Origin: Alkalihalobacillus deserti
Lineage (GTDB): Bacteria; Bacillota; Bacilli; Bacillales; Bacillaceae_D
DNA length: 64,000 nt
Reading direction: 5' to 3'
Assembly: GCF_020734105.1 (NCBI RefSeq)
Contig: NZ_JAJAFR010000001.1
Span: forward strand, 558,001 to 622,000
Of the stretch, positions 7,670 to 16,009 are shown piece by piece. Each line of letters begins with the position of its first letter. Position 1 is the first letter of the stretch. Made by a program: the position numbers and the translations under genes. A model generated the notes under the pieces. That model had not been told where the DNA came from. It saw only the letters and a program-made list of their open reading frames with translations, and did not search any database.

Positions 7670-9286
7670 TTGCGTTATTTAAAGGACAGACCATGGCATA
7701 AACATTATCCAGAAGGTATGTTGCTAGAGATACCAGAAAAATCGGTCTATTACATTTTAGAACAATCCGAAAAAAAGTACCCGGAAAAAACAGCGATTAT
7801 TTTTGAAGATGATAGAATAACTTTTCGCGAGTTCAAGGATCAGGTCGACCGTCTCGCTGGAGCTTGGGAGCAAATGGGCTTTCAAAAAGGTGAGAGAATT
7901 GGGTTAATGCTCGCTAATCACCCTCACTATATTATCAGCTATTATGCTGCTCTTGCACTAGGTCTTATCGTTGTACAAATCAACCCAATGTATACACAAA
8001 GAGAACTACTTCATATATTAAATGATTCACAAGTCTCTTATATCGTTGGCGATTCCATAGCTAGAAAAACAATCCTTGAAGCAACTGAATTTTACAATTT
8101 CAGTTATATGTTCAGTTCTGAAAATAGTACTGACCCTACAAATAAGTTTATTAGTTTAGAAAATTGCATTCAACATCCGTCGCTAGTTCAGAACCCTGTA
8201 GAAGTTGATGTGCATTTAGATGTTGCTGTTATTCAGTATACAGGGGGGACAACAGGGAAGACAAAGGGAGCAATGCTGACTCATTATAATCTTGTGGCGA
8301 ATGTAGTTCAGAGTCATGCTATGTATGGAGAACAAATGGAGTTAGGGAATGAAACAACTTTGGCAGCGACACCATTGTATCACGTCTACGGAATGACAAG
8401 CGCAATGAATCTCCCTATTTATATAGGTGCGGCAATTTTGTTGATCAGGAAGTTCGAGTTGATAAATGTACTTGAACAAATAAAAAAATATCAACCGACC
8501 TTTTTTCCAGGAGTTCCGAAGATGTATATAGCTTTTGTTAACCATCCAGGCATTGAACAGTATCAATTGAACTGTTTAAAGTCTTGCTCTTGTGGCTCTG
8601 CGCCCCTGCCAGTAGAAGTTCTTAAGCGTTTTGAAGAATTGACGGGTGCGGTGATTGGAGAAGGATTTGGATTATCGGAAACTTCACCTTCAACACATCG
8701 AAATCCGCCATTTGGAACAAGAAAAGTGGGAAGTATCGGGATACCCTTTCCAGAGACGGACTGTATTATCGTCGACGACAATAACAACGAACTTGGTGCC
8801 AATACAATCGGGGAATTGCTGATAAGGGGACCACAAGTTATGAAAGGTTATTGGAATAACGAAAAAGAGACAAGAACAGCGCTTAAAAAAGAATGGCTCT
8901 ATACTGGTGACCTTGCAACAATGGATGAGGATGGCTATTTTTATATCGTAGGCAGAAAAAAAGAGATGATCATTGTTGGGGGATTTAACATTTACCCGCA
9001 GGAAGTTGAGGGGGTTCTTTATGAACACTCAGTCGTCCTAGAGGCAGCTGTAGTTGGAATTCCTCATGAAGAGCATGGCGAGGTGATCAAGGCATACGTT
9101 GTATTAAAAAGCGGAAGGAAGCTTGATCCTGAAGAGCTAAAAGATTATTGCAAAACAAAATTAACACGCTACAAAGTTCCAAAAGTGATAGAAATCCGAG
9201 ATTCCCTTCCAAGGAATACGGTAGGAAAACTTTTAAAGCGACAGCTTGTAAAAGAAGAACTTGAGAGAGCTATGCAAAAAAAATAA
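7670..9286 (+). CDS. Acyl-CoA synthetase (AMP-forming, FadD/LcfB type)
   Basis: The 538-residue ANL-family ligase activates a carboxylic acid to its CoA thioester through an acyl-adenylate. Motifs: P-loop YTGGTTGKTKGAML at about 190-203, GEGFGLSETSPSTH (A5-like), YTGDLATMDEDGYF and GRKKEMIIVGGFNIYP (A7/A8 hinge), and the C-terminal catalytic Lys in RNTVGKLLKR. The start is TTG 7670, set by GGAGGTGA at 7656-7663. The paralogue at 25445 has a closely similar sequence throughout. The chain-length pocket cannot be read by eye, so the substrate is open. It lies 65 bases after the thiolase and is likely cotranscribed. Confidence 0.9.
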   Translation: MRYLKDRPWHKHYPEGMLLEIPEKSVYYILEQSEKKYPEKTAIIFEDDRITFREFKDQVDRLAGAWEQMGFQKGERIGLMLANHPHYIISYYAALALGLIVVQINPMYTQRELLHILNDSQVSYIVGDSIARKTILEATEFYNFSYMFSSENSTDPTNKFISLENCIQHPSLVQNPVEVDVHLDVAVIQYTGGTTGKTKGAMLTHYNLVANVVQSHAMYGEQMELGNETTLAATPLYHVYGMTSAMNLPIYIGAAILLIRKFELINVLEQIKKYQPTFFPGVPKMYIAFVNHPGIEQYQLNCLKSCSCGSAPLPVEVLKRFEELTGAVIGEGFGLSETSPSTHRNPPFGTRKVGSIGIPFPETDCIIVDDNNNELGANTIGELLIRGPQVMKGYWNNEKETRTALKKEWLYTGDLATMDEDGYFYIVGRKKEMIIVGGFNIYPQEVEGVLYEHSVVLEAAVVGIPHEEHGEVIKAYVVLKSGRKLDPEELKDYCKTKLTRYKVPKVIEIRDSLPRNTVGKLLKRQLVKEELERAMQKK

Positions 9287-9407
9287 AACTGAAGAATTGC
9301 TTAAAATAAACTACCGAAAAGAAATTACTGAATTTTTAAAAAATAGATTAAATTAATAGGGAACTCTATTAATTTCATAAATACAAAAATACCAGGGGGA
9401 AAACGAT

Positions 9408-10583
9408 ATGAATTTACGATTAAATGAAGAACAAAAGATGGTACAACAGACGATTAGGAAATTTGTTGAAAATGAGTTAATACCTCTTGAAAATGAAGTC
9501 TTGAAAAATGAGAGGGAAGGCAGACCGAGTATCTCTCAAGAAAAAATGAATGAGCTGCAATTAAAGGCAAAAGAGTTTGGATTTTGGGGGATTAATACAC
9601 CAGAAGAGTATGGTGGAGCAAACCTTGGGCAAATGATGATGGCTATTGTAGAAATGGAAGTATCTAAAACATTTGTTCCATTTAAATTTGGTGGCAGAGC
9701 TGATAACATCCTCTATTATGGAAATGAAGAACAAAAGAGAAAATACTTAATTCCAACAATAAATGGTGAGAAGAAATCATGCTTTGCGATGACAGAACCT
9801 GGTGCAGGCTCAGATACACGAAATATTAAAATGACAGCCGTAAAAGACGGAAATGAATGGGTACTTAATGGTGAGAAAACATTCATTACAGGTGGAAATG
9901 AAGCAGACTTCGTTATGGTTATTGCTATTACTGATAAAGAAACGCATGCTGCAACAGGGAGAGATGGCGTAACATGTTTTATCGTTGATCGTGAAATGGG
10001 TTGGAAGTCAGAATTTATTCATACGATGGGCGAATGGGGACCTGCGGGCTTAGTTTTCGATGATGTTCGTGTACCGGAGGAGAATATTCTTGGTGAGATC
10101 AATGGCGGTTATAACCTAGGTTTGGAATGGATTGGTTTTGCAAGGTGGATCGTAGGGGCACGTGCTGTTGGAGCTGCTGAACGCTTGCTTCAAATGGCGA
10201 TCGATTATTCAAAAGAGCGTGTTACATTCGGACGTCCAATCGCTGACAGACAGGCAATCCAGTGGCAAATTGCCGATTCAGCTGTTGAAATTGATGCGGC
10301 TAAATGGCTTGTATTAAACGCGGCATTTACACTTGATCAAGGTGAAGATAACCGTCATCTTGCATCGGTCGCAAAATTATACGGAGCGAATATGGGGAAT
10401 CGAGTGGTTGATCGTGTATTACAAATTTACGGAGGTATGGGGTATACGAGAGAGCTGCCAATTGAACGCTGGTACCGTGAAGCAAGATTGTGGAGAATTT
10501 ACGATGGTACGGACGAGATTCAACGCTTGATTATCTCTAGAAACTTACTTAAAGGACATGTGAAGGTAGGACAATACATTTAA
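9408..10583 (+). CDS. Acyl-CoA dehydrogenase (divergent type)
   Basis: This 391-residue FAD flavoenzyme has AMTEPGAGSDTRNIK (FAD/substrate signature), the RERVTFGRPIADRQ-like region (SKERVTFGRPIADRQ here), and YDGTDEIQ, whose Glu at about 370 is in the catalytic-base position. The C-terminal GYTRELPIERWYREARL segment is normal. The N-terminal half (for example GFWGINTPEEYGGANL) differs from the two short-chain-like enzymes at 21114 and 33958, so it probably takes a different, bulkier acyl-CoA. It would make the 2-enoyl-CoA hydrated by the MaoC pair. ATG 9408 follows AGGGGGAAA. Electrons would leave via EtfAB (35.1 kb). Confidence 0.9.
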   Translation: MNLRLNEEQKMVQQTIRKFVENELIPLENEVLKNEREGRPSISQEKMNELQLKAKEFGFWGINTPEEYGGANLGQMMMAIVEMEVSKTFVPFKFGGRADNILYYGNEEQKRKYLIPTINGEKKSCFAMTEPGAGSDTRNIKMTAVKDGNEWVLNGEKTFITGGNEADFVMVIAITDKETHAATGRDGVTCFIVDREMGWKSEFIHTMGEWGPAGLVFDDVRVPEENILGEINGGYNLGLEWIGFARWIVGARAVGAAERLLQMAIDYSKERVTFGRPIADRQAIQWQIADSAVEIDAAKWLVLNAAFTLDQGEDNRHLASVAKLYGANMGNRVVDRVLQIYGGMGYTRELPIERWYREARLWRIYDGTDEIQRLIISRNLLKGHVKVGQYI

Positions 10584-10636
10584 ACTAGATGAATAGGTTT
10601 ATTGAATGCTAGTTTTCTTAGAAGGAGGAATTACCG

Positions 10637-11068
10637 ATTAAAGACGTTCCTGAATTTGAAATTTACATTAGGTTTTGTGAAACCGATGCTGTTGGGCATG
10701 TAAACAATGTGAGCTACTTTATCTATTTGGAAGAAGCGCGTACAAGATTTTTTGAATTCATTCAAATGGATCAATTAAAACAACGCTCAGGTGGTAAGCT
10801 TCATTTTATGGTAGCTTCATCGAAATGTGATTATCTCAAACAAGCATATTCGAGACAAAGAATCACTGTTCATACTAAAGTTACAAGAATAGGCACTAAG
10901 AGCTTTCAACTTGACCATGAAATAAAAAATGCAGAAACAGGAGATGTTATTGCAGCTGGTGGCGCTACTTTGGTTTGCTTTGATTTTCTAGCACAGAAGT
11001 CCGTAGAAATCCCGTTAGAAATTCGTTCTGTGCTCGAGCAATATTTATTAACCCCTGCTAAATTATAA
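10637..11068 (+). CDS. Hot-dog acyl-CoA thioesterase (4HBT/YbgC type), probable AUU start
   Basis: The frame reads FEIYIRFCETDAVGHVNNVSYF, the conserved start of 4-hydroxybenzoyl-CoA thioesterase-like proteins with the catalytic Asp in ETDAVGHVNN. This motif lies upstream of the first GTG in frame (10709), so a start there would remove the active site. The only well-placed site is AAGGAGG (10622-10628) followed by ATT at 10637; no ATG, GTG or TTG is in frame in between. I therefore call ATT as the initiation codon, giving 143 residues, normal for the family. It is the last gene of cluster I and may release CoA from dead-end thioesters. Confidence 0.75.
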   Translation: MKDVPEFEIYIRFCETDAVGHVNNVSYFIYLEEARTRFFEFIQMDQLKQRSGGKLHFMVASSKCDYLKQAYSRQRITVHTKVTRIGTKSFQLDHEIKNAETGDVIAAGGATLVCFDFLAQKSVEIPLEIRSVLEQYLLTPAKL

Positions 11069-11447
11069 GCGAATCTTAGTGTAAGTCAGTTTGGACTATC
11101 TTTTCTTTTGCTAAATTCAGTTGCATTATTTTGTTTTAGCAAATCATACACCTTTTATTAAGTTAGGCAATATCCTTAGTCTTTAGCATATTCATTTTGA
11201 ACCGTGCTTTTGGACTAAAGGACTTGTCTTCCATTCTCTCAAATATTTTATTACCTGAACTTGAAAGTCATCTCCAGTGATAAAATTTAGATACCTTTTA
11301 CAGGGCTATTGCTGCAATCTGATAACAGAAAGGAAATGATTAATGATTTACTGCCATGAAAAGGAGTCAAGACTTCCTTTTTTGTAAGCGCTTTATTTCG
11401 AGAGGGATCTTTTTAAAACTATTAGACTTTAAAGGGGATGAATTATT
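11069..11447. other. Intergenic region before the TTT uptake genes
   Basis: This stretch separates cluster I from the TctC-type gene. It contains an imperfect hairpin AAAGGAGTC/GACTTCCTTT followed by T's (11359-11383), a likely terminator, and directly after it a cre-like sequence TGTAAGCGCTTTAT (11383-11396; two mismatches to TGWAANCGNTNWCA at its end). No gene is seen. Confidence 0.45.
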
Positions 11448-12479
11448 ATGAATTGGTTAAAAAACAGCTTTTACTTAATTGTGATTAGTTTAGTATTTCT
11501 ATTAGCTGCTTGTGCTGGAGAAACTACTTCAAATACAAATGAGGCTGCTGCAGAAGAGAACAATGAAACCACAGCTAGTGAAAAAGAGAATACTAGCAAT
11601 TACCCTACAAAGCCAGTTACTCTCATGATTCCTTTCGGTGCTGGTGGGTCTACTGACCTTTTCGCACGACATTTTGCCAGCATTGCCGAAGAGCACTTAG
11701 GTAAAAGGATTATTGTAAAAAATGAAACAGGAGGTGGGGGCTTGACTATGTATCAGTCTCTATATAGAGCTAATCCAGACGGTTATGAAATGGCTTTAGG
11801 ACTAGGAACAACTTTATATGCGGTCAATCCACATCTTAACATGATCGATTATGATAAAGATGACTTCACACTTATTAGACCCACTTTTGGATACCAGTAC
11901 ATGATTGCTGCTTCTAAGGATGCTCCATTTAAAACATTTGAAGAGCTAGTTCAATATTCAAAGGATAATAAGGTTAACGTTGCTTCAGCTTCTATTGTTA
12001 ACAGTCTATTTATAGAGTTAATTAAACAGGCAGAAAACGACGAATTACAATGGGATATTGTTAACTACAACGGTGCTGGGGAAGCTACTGCGGCTTTAAT
12101 GGGAGGTCATGTAGATATTTCAGTAGACCCACCTATAACATATCTTGGACCAGCGGAATCAGGAGAGATAAATTTATTAGCAACTCTTAATGACAATAGG
12201 GTGGATATATTGAAGGATGTCCCTACTTTAAGAGAGTTAGGTTATGATGATTTAGTGTTAAATGCAGTAATCGGTGTAGGGGGGCCTCTAGATTTGCCTG
12301 ACGATGTTGTAAAAAAGTGGGATGAAGTTATTGTCAAAACTTTAGAGGATCCTAGAATTGCTGAATTCATTAATCAAAATGGTTTTATTTCAATAGATAT
12401 GAGCCAAGATGAATTGATGGACTACTTTGAGAATATGAGTGAGGATTTTGGAAACGTGATTGATCGAGTAGTTCAGTAA
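11448..12479 (+). CDS. TTT-family solute-binding lipoprotein (TctC/Bug type)
   Basis: The protein has 343 residues, with a lipoprotein signal ending LLAAC (Cys about 22) and a Ser/Glu/Asn-rich linker. The mature domain begins YPTKPVTLMIPFGAGGSTDLFAR, the signature of TctC/Bug binding proteins for the tripartite tricarboxylate transporter family. It captures an organic acid outside the membrane and delivers it to TctAB, which are encoded at 13658 and 14128. ATG 11448 follows AAAGGGGAT. Carboxylate ligands are usual, but the particular ligand cannot be assigned. A cre-like site upstream suggests catabolite control. Confidence 0.9.
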   Translation: MNWLKNSFYLIVISLVFLLAACAGETTSNTNEAAAEENNETTASEKENTSNYPTKPVTLMIPFGAGGSTDLFARHFASIAEEHLGKRIIVKNETGGGGLTMYQSLYRANPDGYEMALGLGTTLYAVNPHLNMIDYDKDDFTLIRPTFGYQYMIAASKDAPFKTFEELVQYSKDNKVNVASASIVNSLFIELIKQAENDELQWDIVNYNGAGEATAALMGGHVDISVDPPITYLGPAESGEINLLATLNDNRVDILKDVPTLRELGYDDLVLNAVIGVGGPLDLPDDVVKKWDEVIVKTLEDPRIAEFINQNGFISIDMSQDELMDYFENMSEDFGNVIDRVVQ

Positions 12480-12652
12480 TTGATAACTGCCCTTCAGGCG
12501 ATATGAATGATGTAGAGCTTGGAGGGCCTGTTTTTAGATGTGAATTGAAGTGAACTTTCCTAGAAGCGGTTCACCTTGCAATAGTAGCCGCTTTAACGTA
12601 TTGAGTTGTTAAACTTCGATTGGTTTTGATTATAAGAGAAAGGATGATGAGA

Positions 12653-13426
12653 ATGAACGTTCAAGAGTTATTTGAGTTAACAAATAAAGTTGCAGTTGTT
12701 ACAGGAGGAGGAAGAGGTCTGGGTAAGCAGATAGCTGAAGTGTACGCAGAAATGGGGTGTCAATTGGCACTTTGTTCACGGAAAAAAGAAAATTGTGAGG
12801 AAGTGGCTGAAATGCTTGCCCAGGAATATGGAGTAAAAACAAAAAGCTATGCACTAGATGTTACAAATGAAGCACAGGTAGAAGAAGTCGTACAACAAGT
12901 GTTAGAAGACTTTGGGCAAATTGATATTTTAGTCAATAATAGTGGAGCCACTTGGGGGGCGCCAGTAGAAGAAATGCCTCTAGAGGCGTGGAATAAAGTA
13001 TTAAATGTTAATGTAACAGGCACGTTTTTAATGAGTAAAGCTGTAGGAAAACATATGATCGAACGAAATTATGGAAAGATCATTAATATTGCATCCGCAG
13101 CTGGGCTTACGGTTAGACCGCCTGAGGTAACCAATACAATTGGATATACAACTAGTAAAGCAGCGGTTATCCACTTTACAAAGGATTTAGCGATCAAATG
13201 GGCAAGACATAATATTTATGTTAATGCTATTGCCCCAGGAATGTTTGAAACAAAGATGACGAAAGGCACATTAGATCAAAAAAAGGAATCAGTACTCAAT
13301 CAAATTCCGTTAAATAAAATTGGAGACGAAAATATGTTAAGAGGAGCTGCAATTTATTTAGCAGGGAAAGCAAGTGACTTTGTAACTGGTTCCGTATTGA
13401 GTGTGGATGGCGGGAGCACATTATAG
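12653..13426 (+). CDS. SDR-family oxidoreductase
   Basis: The SDR has 257 residues from ATG 12653 (AAAGGA at 12639-12644; longer starts at 12620, 12644 and 12647 fit the ribosome binding site less well). TGGGRGLG is at 17-24, NNSGATWGAPVEEMP at 95-109, and Tyr165/Lys169 in GYTTSKAAV. The NNSGATWGA variant is shared with the SDR at 17752, and the two are clearly paralogues. The family includes gluconate 5-dehydrogenase-like and 3-oxoacyl-CoA reductases. It is placed inside the TTT transporter genes, so it may oxidise or reduce the imported acid or its CoA ester. Confidence 0.85.
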   Translation: MNVQELFELTNKVAVVTGGGRGLGKQIAEVYAEMGCQLALCSRKKENCEEVAEMLAQEYGVKTKSYALDVTNEAQVEEVVQQVLEDFGQIDILVNNSGATWGAPVEEMPLEAWNKVLNVNVTGTFLMSKAVGKHMIERNYGKIINIASAAGLTVRPPEVTNTIGYTTSKAAVIHFTKDLAIKWARHNIYVNAIAPGMFETKMTKGTLDQKKESVLNQIPLNKIGDENMLRGAAIYLAGKASDFVTGSVLSVDGGSTL

Positions 13427-13472
13427 TAGTCCTTGTAAAGATCAGCTGTCTAAATATTATCTGATCTTAGAG

Positions 13473-13510
13473 AAGGTTTACCCTCACGTAGCATGTGAGG
13501 GCAACCTTTT
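13473..13510 (+). terminator. Rho-independent terminator
   Basis: AAGGTT.CCCTCAC and GTGAGGG.AACCTT form a long stem with a seven-base loop, followed by TT and A's. It lies 47 bases after the SDR stop, between it and tctB. Confidence 0.65.
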
Positions 13511-13544
13511 AAAAATGTTTTCATGTAGAATCTATCATTTATTT

Positions 13545-13558
13545 TGATAGCGCTTTCA
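13545..13558 (+). promoter_or_regulatory. cre-like operator upstream of tctB
   Basis: TGATAGCGCTTTCA matches the CcpA consensus TGWAANCGNTNWCA at all but one position (T for A at position 4). It sits 100 bases before tctB, after the SDR terminator. Confidence 0.45.
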
Positions 13559-13657
13559 ATAGTTGACTTAACATTATACCGTCTAGTGTAAAGCATTATG
13601 TCTAGAAACGTTATGTAATGAGAGGGTCTTGAAGATAAGGGAGGGAATAACTGACAA

Positions 13658-14104
13658 ATGGATAAAAAAATAGTTGTCAAAGACACATATATTTTTCTAT
13701 TTATTGCTGTTATAAGTCTTTTGTTTTTAGTAACAATCATACCGAAGGAAGTGCAGAGTGGAAATCCTCGACTCTTTCCAAACTTATACGCCATTGGATT
13801 ATTTTTAGTTAGTTTGATCATGATTATCCATATGGTAGTTAAAAAGCAATCGAAAAGTTTTTATTTTGATAAGACTATTTTTAAGTGGGTAGGAGTCAAT
13901 ATTTTAATCTTTTTCTTTTATATTTTCTTGATCCAATATATCGGATTTTTTATTATGTCTATTATGTTTATTATCGTTATGATGCGATTTTTAGGAGAAG
14001 GTTGGATCATTTCTATTATTTTATGTGTTGTTTTACCTGGCTCTATTTATTTCTTGTTTACGAAAGTGTTAGTACTATACTTCCCGTCGGGGATCTTGTT
14101 TTAA
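13658..14104 (+). CDS. TTT transporter small membrane subunit (TctB)
   Basis: The 148-residue hydrophobic protein has four predicted transmembrane segments (about 9-27, 44-62, 78-110 and 117-140). SGNPRLFPNLYAIGLFLVSLI around 35-55 is typical of TctB. It pairs with TctA (next gene, 23 bases on) and uses the TctC-type binding protein at 11448. ATG 13658 is preceded by GGGAGG at 13640-13645, rather far. The order binding protein, SDR, TctB, TctA, with a terminator after the SDR, is unusual. Confidence 0.85.
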   Translation: MDKKIVVKDTYIFLFIAVISLLFLVTIIPKEVQSGNPRLFPNLYAIGLFLVSLIMIIHMVVKKQSKSFYFDKTIFKWVGVNILIFFFYIFLIQYIGFFIMSIMFIIVMMRFLGEGWIISIILCVVLPGSIYFLFTKVLVLYFPSGILF

Positions 14105-14127
14105 GTAAAAGGGAGGTGCATATTTAC

Positions 14128-15669
14128 ATGTTTGCCCAAATAGTAGATGGTTTTGCTACCATGTTAACCCCAATGTCCATTTTATTAATTTTAGTAGGTG
14201 TTATTGCCGGTACGATCTTAGGGGCTATACCAGGATTGACTGCGACAATGGGAATCGCTTTAATTTTACCTGTAACCTTTTATTTAGATCCTATAATGGG
14301 TATTAGTATGTTAATAGCTATGTATAAAGGTGGGATGTTTGGAGGAAGTATTAGCGCTATTATGTTTAATGCCCCAGGTACTCCTGCAGCTGCAGCAACA
14401 GCACTGGATGGATATGCACTAAAAAAGAAAGGATATCCCCGAAAAGCATTAAGGCTTGCGTTAATTTCCTCTACGGTTGGTGATTTAGTAGGGAATTTGA
14501 CATTGATTTTTTCTGCGGCGCTACTTGCAACAGTAGCATTAATGTTCGGGCCACCAGAAAATACTGCGCTCGTTATTTTTGCTTTAACCTTAATCGTATT
14601 CGTAACAGGAAATTCGATTTCAAAAAATATTATAGCGATCCTAATCGGTCTGATGTTGACTACAATGGGATCAGATCCACAAACTGGTATCCCCCGTTTT
14701 GACTTTGGAATTATAGGTTTATCAGGCGGTATTAGTATAATTGCCTTGGTAATTGGTTTGTTGGCTGTATCAGAAGTGTTTCAAACGATGGAAGATCATT
14801 ACCGTTCTAAAGTCAATAAATCTAAACCTGGTAATTCTGATAATGATTCCATTAATGTGATTGCAGCAAAAGAAGATGATAATATAACACTAAAAGATAT
14901 TAATGACGTAAAAAGAACGCTTGGACGTTCTTCAGTAATTGGTACAGTGATCGGTGCACTTCCTGGCTTGGGACCTGTAACGGCTGCCTTTGTAAGTTAC
15001 GCTCAAGCAAGAAGTAAATCCAAAAATAAAAAGAAATTTGGGGAAGGGGAGAAGGAAGGACTTGTTGCAGCAGAAACAGCAAACAGTGCCGTAGGGAGTT
15101 CTAACCTCATTCCACTTTTGTCTTTAGGGATTCCAGGAGATGCAACAGCTGCATTGATATTCGGTGCATTAATCATTCATGGGATTATACCAGGACCTCA
15201 ACTTATTCAAAATAACGGATCCATTGTCTATGGAATATTTGCAGGTATGTTACTAGCAACCTTATTCTGTTTAATTTTTAATTGGTATGCAAGTAATATT
15301 TATCGTAAAATTGCTGTTATTCGACCAACCGTTCTAATTCCAGTAATTCTCGTATTGTGTATTGCGGGAACTTATGGTTATAGCCAAGCTACATTTGATA
15401 TTATTGTTATGTTTGTATTTGGTGTTGTTGGTTATATAATGAGAAAGGTAGAAATACCACTTGTTGGAATTATTATAGGATTTGTTCTTGGTCCAAGACT
15501 TGAGGAGTCGACTCGTCAGGCTCTGTCTATATCAGGCGGCAAAATTGATGTGTTCTTTATGAAACCGATATCACTCTTTTTATTATTGCTATCCTTGTTC
15601 ATTATTCTTAACTTTATAAGAAAGACTATCAAAACAAAGAAAAACATGAATAACGATATAGGGCTGTAA
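14128..15669 (+). CDS. TTT transporter large permease subunit (TctA)
   Basis: The 513-residue permease has about 11-12 hydrophobic segments. Signatures: GAIPGLTATMGIALILP near 30-46, GGSISAIMFNAPGTPAAAATALDGY near 72-96, and GALPGLGPVTAAFVSY mirroring the first half, as in the duplicated TctA fold. ATG 14128 is chosen because GGGAGGTG lies at 14111-14118; the frame stays open upstream to 13885 only because it overlaps tctB in another register. It transports a carboxylate with cation symport in characterised members. Confidence 0.92.
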   Translation: MFAQIVDGFATMLTPMSILLILVGVIAGTILGAIPGLTATMGIALILPVTFYLDPIMGISMLIAMYKGGMFGGSISAIMFNAPGTPAAAATALDGYALKKKGYPRKALRLALISSTVGDLVGNLTLIFSAALLATVALMFGPPENTALVIFALTLIVFVTGNSISKNIIAILIGLMLTTMGSDPQTGIPRFDFGIIGLSGGISIIALVIGLLAVSEVFQTMEDHYRSKVNKSKPGNSDNDSINVIAAKEDDNITLKDINDVKRTLGRSSVIGTVIGALPGLGPVTAAFVSYAQARSKSKNKKKFGEGEKEGLVAAETANSAVGSSNLIPLLSLGIPGDATAALIFGALIIHGIIPGPQLIQNNGSIVYGIFAGMLLATLFCLIFNWYASNIYRKIAVIRPTVLIPVILVLCIAGTYGYSQATFDIIVMFVFGVVGYIMRKVEIPLVGIIIGFVLGPRLEESTRQALSISGGKIDVFFMKPISLFLLLLSLFIILNFIRKTIKTKKNMNNDIGL

Positions 15670-15722
15670 TAAAAAGTAAGGTAGGATTTTTTAGAACTTC
15701 TAGCACTATCTTTAGTTACATG

Positions 15723-15820
15723 TCTATGCTGCATGATCATGTATTGACCGAATAGTTCTTGAAAAAATTGATTTAAATTTGAATTCTTGTGTCAAAAATG
15801 AATCGTTTAAAGAGGCGTAA
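15723..15820 (+). repeat. Direct repeat copy B (decayed reductase 3' end plus flank)
   Basis: This stretch matches 79-180. The reductase frame here is broken (a TGA falls at the place of codon GTA/TTA), so this is a relic. The two copies bracket the 15.5-kb stretch from the IS element to TctA. Confidence 0.65.
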
Positions 15821-15856
15821 TTTTCAATATTGAATTATTTTACACTTGAGAGTAAA

Positions 15857-15889
15857 AGAAAGTGCTTTATAACAGCACTTTCTTTTTTT
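15857..15889 (+). terminator. Terminator of the TctA transcript
   Basis: AGAAAGTGC and GCACTTTCT form a 9-bp stem with a nine-base loop, followed by seven T's. The T-run passes straight into the -24 element of the next promoter. Confidence 0.75.
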
Positions 15890-15905
15890 GGCATGATTTT
15901 TGCTT
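15889..15905 (+). promoter_or_regulatory. Sigma-54 promoter P1 (-24/-12)
   Basis: TGGCATG-N4-TTGCTT has the invariant GG (15890-15891) and GC (15902-15903) exactly ten bases apart. Transcription would start near 15915 and serve the thioesterase-thiolase-SDR operon. Sigma-54 promoters need an enhancer-binding activator; one is encoded at 19108. Confidence 0.8.
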
Positions 15906-16009
15906 GTAGAAGAGTAGGAGGCTAATGAAAACGATCTACTTAGGTTAAAGTTGAAAGAATGCAGGGGATAACGTTCAATAATTTGTTCGTATAAAAAGGA
16001 GTGAAAGCA

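Noticed and set aside
7663-7676. cre-like TGAAAGCGCTTGCG at the start of the acyl-CoA ligase gene.
   Set aside because: Two mismatches at important positions, and it lies in the ribosome binding site/start codon inside an operon.
10709-11068. Thioesterase annotated from GTG 10709.
   Set aside because: It would remove the conserved ETDAVGH active-site segment and has no ribosome binding site.
13885-14127. Upstream extension of the TctA reading frame.
   Set aside because: It overlaps tctB in another register, has no ribosome binding site, and the normal TctA N-terminus begins at 14128 behind GGGAGGTG.
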